NCBI GenBank assembly: GCA_010645155.1
Contig: CM021316.1
Coordinates: 6,542,288-6,606,287 of the forward strand
Direction: 5' to 3'
Length of the DNA stretch: 64,000 nucleotides
Source of the DNA: Tigriopus japonicus
Taxonomy: Eukaryota; Arthropoda; Copepoda; Harpacticoida; Harpacticidae
Shown: positions 32,981-47,900 of the stretch, in pieces
Position numbering within the stretch: position 1 is the stretch's first letter
Layout of the letters: each line of letters begins with the position of its first letter
The notes under the pieces: model-generated
Seen by the model: the letters and a program-made list of their open reading frames with translations, nothing else
Told to the model about the DNA's origin: nothing
Database searches by the model: none
Program-made: the position numbers and the translations under genes

Positions 32981-35900
32981 GTAAGAAGATACAGACAGTA
33001 CACAGAAAAAGGGCCCTTTGGCATCGACGCTTTGGCAATCTCATAGACAAGTTGGGGTCACGCAAGGGTGACTTGTTTTGTCGGTGTTTCGTGCCCACAC
33101 GAGCGTGTTAGATCTTTTGAGACCTTTGATTAATGTTTGCAGACAGTTTTGAAATCAAGATCTCCATTCTGTGTGAGCATCAGATGGCTGTTAGTGGCCA
33201 TCGCCATTTTCGATCATTACTTAGGTTGTTAATTGGCTGGCCTCAAATTGATCCGGCCTTAAACAAAGATGTCAGTGGGCCAACATAAGAGAAACAAACT
33301 CCGAGATGAACAGATTAACGTGTTCAACTTTCATAAACGAGAACCAGTTTTCAGGAGAGCCATCAATTAAACTTTATCCACTTATCACCGTATATTCGAG
33401 CCCAATCTTGTGAGCACTCGAGCTAATCTGTGATTCTTGAGTCGGCCCATAAACAGATTCAGTTCGTTATAGGTATACTACGACTTACTGAACCACTCGA
33501 CGGAAGTCTAATGGTTTGAAGTGACTATTCGTACCTTGAACCACAACCAAATATAGGTACGTTACCACTGGCGACATTTTATACCTTCTCTAGAGAACTC
33601 ACAATACTACTTAGGTACAAAGATGAGGGGGACTTGCTCTTTAAAAGCCGCCGATAATCTAAAGCAACGAAACTGTTCGTCATGTTTTGCCGCTCGAATG
33701 CGGATCATCCACGACAAAGGGTATGAATGCCAAGTCGATGCAAATTTTGATCATTTCTGCATACCAACTGATCTTGTTCTCCCATTTTGGAATTGGCATC
33801 TTCCAACTCGGATCGAGATCATAGAAGTGACATGATGATCAGCGATCAGTGATCACTGATCGACCTCACACGGACTCATTCATATCCGAACTTGAAAGGC
33901 TCGTTAAAGACCTCGACCTCTGTTTTATATCTTACTTTGTTGGCTTGACCTGGAAATTAAAGGACTTTGTCTTCTTGTTGAAGTGTTTGTTTTTTATCTG
34001 GTCTGGATGGAGCCAACTATTTACACATGGAGACGGTTGGCTTTGGTTGAACGTGAGCAGTTATTGGAGCAGAAACATCCAGTCTCTGAAATAGTGGTTT
34101 GTCTGGTAGAATGGTTGGTGGCCAGTGAGGCTAACCAGTTTTTCACACTACTACGACGACAACAACGAAAACGACTGACAGACTATCTATGTGCGTGCAG
34201 CGTCTAATCGATGATCCAGGAAACTTATTTGGTGTTTCCAAGGGGTCATGAATGACTTTCACCTTCTTGGAATGGGAAGTCCTGAAGGAATGAATATTCG
34301 TCCCAAGGATTGAGATTGAAAGACAACACGAAGGCGATATTGAGAAAGGAAATGGTCGGTTATTGGCAGTTTTCCCGAATGCTCGAACCATTAATCAAAA
34401 CGCTTTTCCAAAACTGAGGGAAAGTCATGCTTAGCCAAGCTAATGATTTGTCTTCTTCTCGTTCTCTTCTTTTTCTTCAACAGAATCGTTGACTGATTGT
34501 CTTCGTTTTCGGCAAATTTTCCATCTACCCTCAAGTATTTTCCCGATAATATCGTGCCAAATGGTTCTCAGGGTCATTAGGCCCTCTCACTTGGCTATGA
34601 TTCCGTAATATTCAATTCAGTCCTAACCGTTCGTTGAGCCCCCTCCAAACAACCATTGAACGGCATTTGCGGTTTCATAGAAGCAATGCCACAAAAGGCT
34701 CTTCTTAGTCGCACTTGTATGTAGTTATCGCACTCGGGAGGTCTTCAGAGAAGTTCGTAAAATGACATCTCAATTTGAAACAATTGACTCCAAAGGGTCT
34801 CTTCATTGTTTGAGTTGAGTCGACAATCATCAACCATCGAACCGGGCTGTATCAGTGATGGGGGCCATAAAAAGGGCTCCATTTAGATAGTTCCTCTTTC
34901 TTTCTATGGATCTATCCTCTTCCTCCCATTGAGTTGTGGCCAATCAGATTTATTTGCATGCAATGCTGGATTGTTCAACCACTGGGAATAGGGACATGGA
35001 ATCCTTGAATTGCTTCGGGTTCCGGAATACTTATCCATTGTCCAATTCCAATTCCCCAAGCGATTTCAGTGCCCTTGAAAGACGGCTCGTTAGCCACGAG
35101 GGTCGAACCATTTTGACCAGATTTTTCTTGACCTTCTCCATCTAATCCTGATCTGGTTTCATAAAGACTACTACACCTCTGGACATGATGCTGAATAATG
35201 GTATTTTGCTCATCATTTTCAATGACGTCATGCGTTACTCAAGGGTCCTTTGATCACCTGATCAAGTGAATTGTTCCATCTTCTTTGGTTCTGGGTTGTT
35301 CCATCTTCAAATAGAGCTCGCTTGACGAACAAAGATGGTCTATTTTCGAGTGATGCAAGATATCGCGTTCAAAGGAACGGTTCCCCTAGCAACTCGAGAG
35401 AAGGATCCACTCAATTAAGTGGTTCGTTGCAGAATGAAATGTCCCTCGAATCCAGCCAAGTTCTTCATTGCATCGGTGAAGGGTAGTTTGGTCCAATTTC
35501 GTTCTGTTACCAAGTAAGAGACATCTGCAAAAAACATGCCTGTCCATCAAATTACGTACGAAGTTTTTGGTATTGACGGGAGAAAGGTTGTAAATAAACC
35601 TTACCCCCAGTCACTTGGCCAAATCTTTTGGATATTAGGCCCAAGAATTTTCTAGATATAAAACATACTACATTGTTATTTGGCCTGAAAAACTGTGTTG
35701 CTAATATATTTCCTCCTCAAAAATCCCGAGTTGATTAAATGAACCCCGACGTTCTCTTATGAAACAAAGATCGCGCTCAATTGGGTTTGTTTTGGCTTGA
35801 TTACCTTGAGTGAAGACAGTACAAAGAAGTCCCATTTGTTTCCAATAGGTCGGGATTCTTGGTTAATGTTTTGACATTGGATTTTAGACCTTCCGGCTTT

Positions 35901-38900
35901 TTGAACTCGTTGCGTTCATAAAAAAGATACAGTTGTTCCAAATTTTCGAGAGACTGTTGTAATATTGTAGAATGAAACGAGCACGATAGAGCGAAAAAAA
36001 ACGATTGCGGAACTGTGTGTTGTTGGTGTGACTTTGCCATATCCTCTGGTCGTCCGAAATATGGCTCATTTGACAGGACGATCATCGTGACTTGCTACTA
36101 CAATCACGTATTTATCTATTCATATCAAAGGTGTCGGTTCATTCGCTCGAATATTGACTCCTTCCGCACTGAGATTCTCAGAGCTCTTTGGGAATTCAAT
36201 TCAGTTATCTCTGAATCATCGAACATGATCGAGTCATTTAGAACTCGTTATCAAAGAAAGGAGCAAGTTCATTTAGGCCATATTGGCTGGCATCTTAATC
36301 GAGCAACTCTCCCTCGATCCTCCAAGGAAATGAGGCGAACTTTGAAAGTGCTCTAGCATCCCTGCTGTCCTGCATTCCACGTAGAAATCCGATTTTCACC
36401 CCTATGCCTTTGGCTAAGATATTCCACTTGAGCTAATGTCTAACGAATAGCCTCTTGTTGAAGCGACAAAACCCCTTTTCCCCCCGAACTCAAACCATCT
36501 GCGGCTGAACGTCTTTGATGGACAGAGGAAAATGGTTCCCAATGATATCCGATCACCCGCCCAACTATCCAGCGAATAACTCAAGGAAAAGTGAAATCCT
36601 GCATTTTTGAGGGGCTAGGCATGAAAAGGAGAAGGAATATTTTTTTCTTCATTTTATCAACCCACACGAAATGTACCAATCGAACGCCTCAAGAGGTGTT
36701 GCAGGATGGATGTGCACTTCAGTTGGCGCTCAACCATTTGGGATGCTTGCGTGAATGCGTGTGAGGATGTACGTACTCTAGCTTTGTATTTGAAGAGAAA
36801 AGGAGGAGACGACGAAATGAAATATTGGACCCTATGGGCAAATCATGCATATCCGACAAAAGTTTTCTCCTTCCTCACGTCAATAGACCACGAGCCATGT
36901 TGCTTATTTTGACACTGGTGCTAAAAGATATCAGCCTCAAAATGGCGTCTTTGCCCTTGTCCGAATTTATCATCTCCTCACCTTTCAAGCAAACCATTAA
37001 GAGGAGCAGGGAGGGATCTTTCGTCTAATTGCCCTCAAGGTGATCGCGGGAAAATCCAGAGATAACAATAATTACTATTAAGCCGACACATTGTCCTCCG
37101 CGATGCTTGCTTTGGCCATGAATTGAGTGAAGTGGCATTTTGGCTGGATTCACGCTTTGATCCAAAATCTGCCTTGATTAACAATGTCAAGACGGCATGA
37201 TTCTCACGCCGCACGAATCGAGCAATGAATTTCAGTTAGCTTTTAGCACCACAAGACATGAAGGATTCGTGCTCATTATCGTTAAACCTACAACATCAAC
37301 CTCCTGAGCTCGTTATCAAGGGCCCTTGAAATGGAATGAGGGGAAAAAACACAACAGGAATCGGGTCCATGGCCTAGAGCCAAGATAGTTCGCTACAAAG
37401 CATTTGACCAACCAACTTCATTGGGGCTTTTATGCGATGCTCCCGCATCATTACAAGATCGTTGTGGCGCTCATAAAACACAAGAGATTGTTGCACCGGG
37501 CCCTTCATTTTTATTGAGAATTGACATTAATTGGACTTCCTTCCTGCCGGGCTTGCCATTCCTAAATAAAACGATAGCGTAAACACTAAATTAGCCAGCA
37601 TGTCACGCTGTTGTGCAGTACGTACGTATAATTTGTATTGTAACGGTGCTGCCCTGGATTGAACTCCATGAACACTCCTTGATCTCGGTTCGCTGAGTTC
37701 CCAACTGATATGGTTAATGGTCCTCAACAAAAAACGAGGATTGATTTCTCTGGAAAGTTAGCAAAGACTCCATCCATTCACATTCCACACCTGTTTGCTT
37801 TGTCAACTCTGAATCGTCCTAGAAACCTCATTTGCAATGGGCCTTATCAGAGATCTATTGAACTTGGTCGCCTATTTCCCTGAGTGTCAATAACGTAGTA
37901 TTGGTGAAGACTCCGAGAGAACCGAAAATTGGCAACAGGAATGCCTCCCAAACTTATTTAGAAACTAATCAAACTGACCCTACCCCCAAATGATACTCCC
38001 ACATGGCGAGGATCGGCATCAAAGTTATATCAACTAATATCAGAAAACTTTTTTTCCGGGGAGGAACGAAAAGTTGGAACCAGTTTCCTTCTTATTTCAT
38101 CTTAACTTCAGTGAATCTACCAATTTGGTGGAAGTAGGAAGAAAAAGTGTCAATTGACATTGGTGGCGAATCCTGAGAAAAGCTCCCACTTGTCATGTTC
38201 GTGGCCATCTCCGTCTTCATTTTCATCTTGATAATAATGAGGACCACGAGAGCAATATAGTACAGTTCTGAAGGTAACTGAAGGTACTTCCACGCGATTG
38301 GATTGCTCAATGGCATGACTGATGTGTGTGAGAGATGGGATAAGATAATTCCTCCATCGTTCTTATTATGCGCACTCAGGAGAACAAAAAAGATCGGGAC
38401 AGGCAGATTAATGCAAGGAAATTGATAGGGGTTATTAAAGGAAATTAACGAGATTTCATGGACGGCTTTGAAAACGAGAGTAAAGAAGAACTGGAGAATG
38501 CTTTTGATCTCTTTTTCGACAAAAGCGCCTTGATTTAGAATTGAACCTATCGATAAAGGCGCAACTTGGAGGAGATAGTGCGATTTGGTAAATGAAGGAT
38601 TTTGATCTAGAATATCACGAGAGGAAAAAAGTGCTTACAAAAAGCCAAAAAGCAATTTCAATGTCTTGGTTGTTTTTAAAAGCGATTTCTGGATTAATGT
38701 CAAGGAAGTAGGAATTTATCAAATGTTAATTGAAAGGTCAAGAAATCAGATTGATTTCAAGTATGAACCCTTATTGTCTCTGAGTCTGTAACCATATAAT
38801 GATTTTGACTAAAATTCGAAACATTCAGAGTTGGCAAATTTTGAGCTTTCCTTGGAAATGTTTTTCGGGTAAAGAGATTAGGTGACGTTCCAAACTTTAC

Positions 38901-41900
38901 GTTATCGTACTTTTCGAAAGCAATCATTCTTAATTCATGATTTGATCCGTTGTACAATAGAAGACGATTTTCCTCCTCTCTTCTCATTAATTCTTAAAAG
39001 TGAGATGCCCTCACATTTCGGTTCTTGGTAACGTATTAACCATTTGTCATCAAAAGGTCACTCAGTTCATTAAGCTCCATGGTTCTGTCAGAGGTTGCCA
39101 AAAATGCATCAAGATCCAACGCCTTACATAACGTCATTCCGATTTCTTCAGTGACCTTTTTACTTGATGAAAGGTTGTTAGGACGACGTCTCGTATTATT
39201 GAAAACAAGCCAATTCCAAAGAGTACGGTGTGGCTTGTATTTTCACAGAATACTAGAATGAATTATTACGTTCAAAATATTAGATCCTTGGAGAAGAACA
39301 TATTTACGCAGAAACGTCTCTCAACAACGGGACGTCTCCCATTATATAAAATCTTGGGCAACTGGTTACATTTTCGGGGATTTTCACGTGTATGTGACAT
39401 CATCATGACAACGCAATCACAACAAGATGCATTTGACACAATTGTTATTAGATCCTGAACGACAACATACGCAAATTACGGCTATGTACAGCCATGCCAG
39501 AGGAAATGAACGTCATAATAGCCCTCTCTCTCTCTCTTGGCATCAAAAAATGCCTTCATGGACTTGTCAAAATGTCCATCAGAGGTCATCAAAGGGGGTT
39601 TCAACTGCTATGCTCCTACATTAAAGGGTACGCAGTAATAAAAAGAAATCCTCCGATTTAGCATTGCCCTCAGGGATATTGCACTGATCCCTCTTCCATC
39701 CTCAAAGGTGTCTCAAGGTTTTTGGCTTCCGAAGGCACGATTTCCTCTTCTCTTCACTTTGTCGTGTTGGTCCGTATTCGGCGATAAAAATGGGCAATTT
39801 TGGCGCTCACTCTTCACTGAAGTCAAGGTGCAAAGCGGCCTAATTAGGAGATTCCATAAATGGACTTGGCTGTGCTTTGGGGGTGGAACAAATCCATGAA
39901 CACATTGTCAAGACTCAAGAGTCTCAAGCTGAGAATCCATGGGCCAGCCAACTTTCAAGATACAGTACATAGAACCTGGAATGAAGAGCAAGGTCATTGT
40001 CACGCATCGCCAACCGTCGTAAAAAAGGTGAAACGAGGAGCGAAATGAGGCCCCCTAATCAGTCACTTTCGCTGGTTTCCAAGCATCTTGGTTCAGCATC
40101 CCTCCCCCCCTTTTTCCTCATTTTGCCGCAATCATGGCCACTTTCATTACCCAGACCACCAACACCGTTTGTGGTTTTCGTAATGAGGAAGCAGCGGTCA
40201 GAGAAGGTTTCCGAGCTGAAAAGCAACCAACGAGTGGTTGTGGTTGTGCCTAATTGAAAGTCCTAACAATGATCCATGACATCCACACAATAGCTGATGG
40301 CCGTCCTTAGTGGGATCGAGCCAACAACCAACCAACCAACCCTTTTCTTGCCAGAGGTCCGTGAATATCTCGCAATTGCAAAGGACTCCTCGACCACATC
40401 GACTGACGGCTTCATAAGTATCTCCCTTAATCACGCACGAGAAGTGCTGGGGCTATTTTGCTATTTATTTATTTTCATGGCCACATCTCTATGAATGAAA
40501 TGACCATGTTTATCATCGCACCGGTTCTGACCTCAACCTCCAAAGAGAAGGTAAACCCAAAGCCAAAGGTATCATCATCCTGAGCATCTCCATCCATTGT
40601 CAGACGTTGTGTACACACTCACTCACATATGAATGGATACTCGAAGTACTACTCACGTGATAGCATCGTTCAAGTTTGTCCATGACCGGGCTTAAGAGGC
40701 TCTCGGAGCACGATCGGCAAATTATCATATCGCACAGACAGAGCACGTGTGAAGAAGATTTCTGCCCATCGAAAGCTTCAAGAATCCCAGAGTATTTGTA
40801 TTCAAGTATGGTCAAGAGGTGCTCCCCTAGTTTATGAAGTCGTAAGAAAAGAAGACATTACCTTCGTACCCATGATAATATCAATATCAGAGTCCCATTC
40901 ATCGATATTCTCATAATGTTCAGGTGCAAGCTTGTTCAATGGGCTGATCTTTTGGCTGTCTTGAGTAGGCTCAATACTTGCTCTCGTAGACGGACAATTG
41001 ATGTGCAAGGTGTAAATTTAGAATAACCGGGTTCAAGGCTGCTACCTCTTCCTTCCAGTTACCAAAGCTGAGTTCAGGAATCCAATTAGGCCTACTCTGA
41101 GCTGATTCTCATTTTAGATACACACTCCTTCGCTGACTCGTTCGCTCGCTTCATCTTGTCACGAGGTCAAATTTGCCCATGAATCCATTCTTGGAAACAT
41201 TGATTGTGAGGCTGCTCTCACTCTGTCGGCTATCGATGGTTAGATTTATTGAAAACAATTCCCCCGCCACGTTCATCCTAAGTGAGTGTGAAGACAATCA
41301 GCAAGGTGAATAGTCCTCGCCCGGTCCGCCAAAAAAAAAAAATCAAGCCGCCATCGTCACCCTGGACTCTGCGAGAGACGCCAATTCATTTCAAACTCCC
41401 GACATTATTGTTTCGAAGGCGCTCTTTATGGCCATGGCCTTGTCAAAAATGTGATGATACCTCAGCGGCCTCCCAGAATCCCCAAAGCGGATCTCTGCCA
41501 ATGAAATCTCATCCTTTAGATTTATCTCTGATTGATGATGGAGTTTTCTTCGCGCTTAAGCTGAGGACATTCTTGTCCAATGTAACACTCCGACGTTTGA
41601 TTGGCAATTTGAAGAGTTTTCGGTGGGAAACCGCTTACTTCAAACTTGAAACTTTGCAATGAAGACGGTTGATTTGTGTACTATTTTGGTTAAAATCATC
41701 TTGACCCCGTCCTTGAAGACCCAGAGAAGCCATTTAATACCAAACCGGCTCTGAGCACCATTTGCACGAAACAACTCAAATCAAAATAAAGAAAAGACAT
41801 TGCGCTATCCAGAAGCTCTTGGGCCCAATGAGTCATTCCAAATTGAGTGCGAGGATAGACAGTGGGGCACTTAACCTAATTAGCACTTATCCTCCTTCGC

Positions 41901-44900
41901 CTAATGAAGAAGTCTCTTCAAGAGCTCTTTAGGCTTCAACTCCCAACTTTACGAGAAGGTACAACGACAACACCTACCTTGAATGAGGGATCTTGAAGAA
42001 TGGGACGTCCAAGAACATGCAACTCTGGGCATACCCCATGTCATCCTGCCATTCTCGTCTGAAAGAACTCGACTGATTGTTTTTTAAGAGAATTTGAGGA
42101 TTTGTGACATTGAGTAATAGGAGCATCTGTTGATCCTCATTCCAATGTTTCTTCAATGTGCATTCTTTCCTACCCAAGATCAACTCTGTCCAAACTTTGA
42201 GGCTAATTCGAGAAGGACAGTCTAGCAACCAACCGACCGACCGACCCATTATCGTGCGTCCAAAGGAGTCCCGCAAGGAAGACAACTCGGTCCCTGCTGC
42301 TCGTTCCAATCTTTTGAATTGGTGGTTGCCTCTGCTGTTCAAGGCGTCCTATGTGGTCAATCAATTTTCGAGGCCTGTTATCATCGTCTTCTTGGTTCTT
42401 TTTTTCTTTACTCCAAGTCGTTGAGATGACAACCAAGTAACTCAAGGTGGAGTTCACAGGCTTGCTCCTCCAATGGGGTACAACTTACAACCAGTCATCC
42501 AGCCAATCTCGATTCAAACGATGCGCGTTAAATTTGACCCCCCTAATGTGGTGTTCTCAATGGGGGAATAAAGGGAGTCATTGCATGGATGCAGGGTTGA
42601 CCCTGATGATCTAACACACAAAGACATGGCATCGTGCCGTTCTACTTTAAAATGCCAAACACGATATTTCTAGAAACACTTTTTCCTTAGCTTGACCAAA
42701 GATTTTTATTCTTGAAAAAAAGGAGCTCGAGATGAGATTGAGTTATCTGATAAGGACACAAATCAGTAGGACAAAGAAGAAACCAACAACCAACCAACCT
42801 TGCCAACACACCCGAGGCTCATTTTTGCATTACCCAAACCGGAAAGCGGAACCCCACAGATGGAGAATGAGAAGTGGCATTACAGTAGCAGTTCTCGTCC
42901 AAGGATAAACGTGTGTAGTTCATATTTGTGGTCAATCATCGCATTTTTCACACTGGGACAGCCAACACGGAAGGAAGCAATGGACCATTAATTTAGACAA
43001 ACATATGGAGGCCTTTTTCTGATTTGGCTTCGTTTTCTTTTGGGTTTCAATCATGAATGGAATCAAAAACTAACGCCTTTGTTTGACGATTATCACAAAT
43101 ATGGGTTTTTGTGCGATGAAACGGCTAACAAAGAGTGGACATTTCAACAAACTTCGTTTGAGCACGGTTAAGATTTATGTCCATACACAACTCGAAACAA
43201 GTCGATGTTAATCTCTTCCTCAATTGCAGTCAGTTTGATTGTAAAATACCAAAATTAGCATTTCCAACTTCGAGAACCTTTAGATCTTCTCACGCAATCA
43301 ATGCCAAATCGATATCACGGAAAGTTATGTTTTGACAACCACAATGGGGATGCAATCAAGCAAACGAAACAGATTCTCTCTGCAAATAGGATTAGAGAAC
43401 GTAAAGATATTTTTTTTCAATCATTTGTATTAGAGCGCCCAAACCCAAAAGGATCGTCGTTTCCTTTTTATTTTGATCTTGAAGCCAAATGAGATGGCTC
43501 GAGGGTTATTCCCACTCTAAGGTTTTTTTTTCTCTATCCTTCAACCAAAGTGGTCCACAGATTTATTCATTTTTGAATGTGGTTCGTCCCGGCAGTTTGG
43601 CCATCACAAATCGTTTTCCGAGTGTACACGTCTATGCATGCATTTCATATGATGGCCAAAAAGGGCCTCTGGCGACAATTGCATGCACCAAACACCAAAA
43701 CATGCGTTGGTCAATCTCTTAAATCAACGAGTCCAATGCCAAGCAACTTCACATTGTGGATGTATTATTTTTACTAGTATCACCATTATTATCATTCTTA
43801 TGATGTTGATGATGATCACCATTATTAGGAGGGATGATGATGGAACTTAGTTTAGAGGATCACTCTGTGCCATTAAACACATTTAGGCAAGCTCAAAAGC
43901 TTGGAGTCAAAGATTTGGTTGGTTAGAATCTTCCTTGAGGAAAGCCATTTGCATTCAACATAATTTTGCAGAATGAAGATGATAATGAGTGCCTTTCTCT
44001 ACATTGGCCTGAATGAGCCCATCATTCCGGACATGAACAGCTACCTACTATGTATCTACTACACTGCAAGATTGGGCCTCGATAAAGACCAGTCACGACT
44101 TTTTTTGTTCAAGTTGGGCTTCTGGAGATCTTGTTACTGGATCTTGAATCTATCGGTTGTTAGATCTCTTGAGAAGATCCAAGAAACACTTCAACACAAA
44201 TACCATTTCTCAGTAAGCAGAAGTTTCCAGAGGGATTTTCTAAAACTAAAGATCAAACCATGTTTTATCATCATCATTTTTTTCAACCTGTCCGTAACAA
44301 ACTCATCCCTCACAAGTGACAATAGACTAATGTCAGAGGAATAGAATGTAAAAATAGGAGCCTTTTGGCATCATCTTTAGGAAAACCCAAAAATGTGTTC
44401 TAGATTCTTTTTAAATTGTTTTAAGTAACAATGTAATACACCTACAATTGTTATTACACTGGCTTTAAGATAGAAATGGGAAACATGTGATGGTTTGTTT
44501 AAGTATTTACTTGTAAGTGTAACTTGTGCCATATAACCTACGTACTTGCAATTTGCATTGAATCTTTTGTTCTACTACCAAAAATATATTGAATTGAAAC
44601 ATTAACTAAAGGCATCTCAATTACATGAGATGAAATGAATGGAAAAGTTGTTCTGTCTTTGTGCTTTCAATCTGTCTGAATTTGAGCGTGGATGCACTTT
44701 GGCGGACCAGTTCATAGGAAATGGGCAGACCCAAACGGCTGGATGCTCAAATTCATGTCCTTCCTCATTCAATGTGTTGTTGTGTAGCCTTTGGTAGAAC
44801 ATCAGCAACCAATAAAGCCATTTCCTTACTACGAGGTCATCCTCTGGGCAACTCAAGGTACTCTCACGCCATCAAAATGTTAAAGAGCACAGGGGTTTAA

Positions 44901-47900
44901 AGAAGTCCTTCAAAACATAAAATTCGAGATTTTCTCATTTCCCAATTCCATTCGGCTCACTGATTATTTTTTGTTTGTTTTAAAGTTGCCAGAAAGAGCT
45001 GGTGACAACGAGTATAAAGAGGACAACGACCTATTAACTGTCTCTCTCCCAAATGTCTGATCAAATCTCTTTTTGCAAGCAAGATTGTGCCTAAGAGTGT
45101 CTTCTCAGAGCCAAAATGAAGCAGTCATTTACGTTTCTTCAACACCCACGCTCACCAAAATGAGTTTCAATCAAACAGAAGACACGCACATTCAGACGAA
45201 CCAAGAAACGAGCCCTTTAAAAAGAGGTCGCATCTGTTATGAACCAAGACACTCATTACTACTTAAACAATCCAGTGATTTGTTGGCATACCTCTTTCTA
45301 TGACATTTCAAGAGTTGGTTTTGACCCTTAAACACCCACAAGGTACAACAAACTACTTCAAATCCACCAAAGTTGGTGTTTAGTTTGGTAGGATTTGTTT
45401 TGTTGTGGTTCTCATCATGGCTTCAATCAGCAGGGGTTAAGCAAGCTGCATGCGTAAACTTTGTTGGGCTTGTGACGTCACGATCTTAGCGACGTGATTC
45501 GCATTCAAATGTGTCTTTTCCCCTGTCTCATTCCCGTGTGACAATCTTGAATGAAGATATTTTTGACAATAGGGCTGCCAATTCTCTCATTACATCTCGT
45601 GCTCATGATCCACACGCTTGGTTGTAACTGTTGGTTGAGGTTTTGTCAATAGAGGGCCAAGTTAAGAGCAGACTTCGGAAGGACGATTGGCTTGGCCGTC
45701 AAGAGCGTCTTCCCCAAAATCCAAGTATGTGGTCTGACAACATTTGGAATTTCTTACCTCCGTCATTGGGGCAACATAATGGATTTGACATTGTTTCCTT
45801 CGAGCTGACGTTGGACAGCATTTGTCTTCAGTAACCTTGATGCTAGTGTTAGTCTCCAATCCCAATCTGGTTTCATGAGGGGCCCAGTACTCGCCATACT
45901 GCGCACAAAGTTACATTCACATGTACACATATATTTATGCGTGTGTGGTTTTGCAACACGAGGAATGTCGTGTTTATGGACAGCTAATAGAGCGATAGAT
46001 CGTATTTTTGATGACTTCCAATGGCCCTTGAAGGGCCTCCAAAGACAAATATTAATGAGTCTCAAGGTTGGCAAACACTCGGGGAAAAAAGGTCCAAGAC
46101 ACACAATCGCAAGCAATATTGACCCTGGACACACCTCCCTCCCTGTCATTAGACGGACGGTATTCTGAAGGGAATAAAACACGTTTCGTGTACGTAGAAG
46201 AGCCTCAATTTATCGGGGTGTGTGTTTCTGTGTCTTCCTTTCAATGATGATGATGACATTTCCGTACACATTTAAGGCATTACCATGCAGGTTTTATTTA
46301 AATAGGTTCTCCTTTGAACTGCCAAACAAAACCCTTCATGCGTGATGGCCCCAATCCTCAAGTTAAGAGGAAATGTGGGACACGTACTCGAACTCACATA
46401 CGACATGCCGCTTCCACTGAAATACTTAGTTACGTTGTACCTTCTTCGTTCGTTGGTTCGAACAACCCTTAATGAAGCAAATTTAGACACTACCTTCTAC
46501 TGTAACCAACTCAAAAGGCTATGATCGCTGAGAGTCTCAGACAAGAACATCTTAAGCCTCTGGACCACGCCTGGCCTGAAAGCGAGAGTTGCTTAATGTC
46601 ATTTGGAAACAAAACAGTCAAGTGTTGCATTGCACAAGTCATCCCGTCGTAAAAAGATCATAACGTCATGGACATGTATATATTGATGTCTTTTAAGCTG
46701 TCTCAGCTATTAACCTTGTGGGCAATGCGAATATTCATGAAGGCTAATTTTGGTTACTAACCATCCAACAAGAATACTTCTGTAGAAATCATAAGTTCCA
46801 GCACACGTTTCAAGGAGCAAAAACTGCTTCGAGCTTAGTTGAATCTGTCAAATCAAACAAAGTACTCGTTTGACTGACATTGATGCATTCTTTTCTGATC
46901 TTGATTGGTCTTTTGAAATATGGGCACTTTGCTCTGTCCAGGAAATGAAGACGTCCGTCCAATGGTCCTCATTTTAATGATGATGAAGAACCGATGAATG
47001 AAGATTTTTATCGCTCGTTTTTGATCCAGATATGTACGCGTCCATATTCATTCCCCCCATTTGATTATCATCCCTTCATGTGCTTGCTTCTCTTCCAGGT
47101 GGAGAACCTTCAAAAGAGCCTTAAGGACATCAGCCACTCCTCGCCCAATTCGATCAAGTCTCGTCTGGCGCAAGTTCGTGAACTCGAACAAGAAGTCCAT
47201 GCCGTGGATAATGAACTCACTTCCATCGTGAAGGAGCGTGAAGAAAATAATCGAAGACTCAACACCAAGAAAGTACATCATATCAGCACTCTCCAGGAGC
47301 TCGGTAAGTCAAGTCGTCACTTCCTGTAGAGTTCAAAGTCAGGATTTCAAAGTAGCAAAACGGGAACGGATGCATTTTAAGCTACCGGTTATACTTTGCC
47401 TGGCCCGTTAGAATTGGTAGCCACGCCAGGTCCAATGACATTTTAAGGTGAAATGAGATGCCTGCAACAAAATATGTGTTATACATTTTCAAACTTGAAT
47501 CAGTATCTTGTCATTGTTGTTGAAAAGGGTAGTAACAAAGAAAGGTCAACTTTGAGATTTTAAGGTCTGAATGATGGGACTTATTAGGGAAAGGATCATT
47601 GTTTGCACTTAAATTCTATGAACAAACACTTGAAACAAAATCAGATCTATTTTCAAATCTCGAAATGCCAATCTAAACGGGTTAAGCTTTGTGCAATGCG
47701 TGACACGAGGTATTGCTGTCCATAATAATGGCCATACACTACTAAACTACTACGTGTATTACTACACCGCCATAATAATGATACCGGTATGACCAGATTC
47801 AAAAAAGAACAAAGACGCTTTTCGGTGTAAGTGTTGTTGTTCGTGGTCAGGTTCAGTTTTTGAAAAAAGGTGTCAAGGGACATCCTGCTCCACTCAAAAC

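Noticed and set aside
33843..33862. Perfect 20-bp palindrome CGATCAGTGATCACTGATCG
   Set aside because: It is an isolated palindrome in a long intron with no repeat partner seen; too little to assign a role.
46994..47098. In-frame ATG extension upstream of large-gene exon 2
   Set aside because: The frame is open from ATG 46994, but a strong pyrimidine tract and CAG acceptor directly precede 47099, so it reads as intron; an alternative first exon is not excluded.
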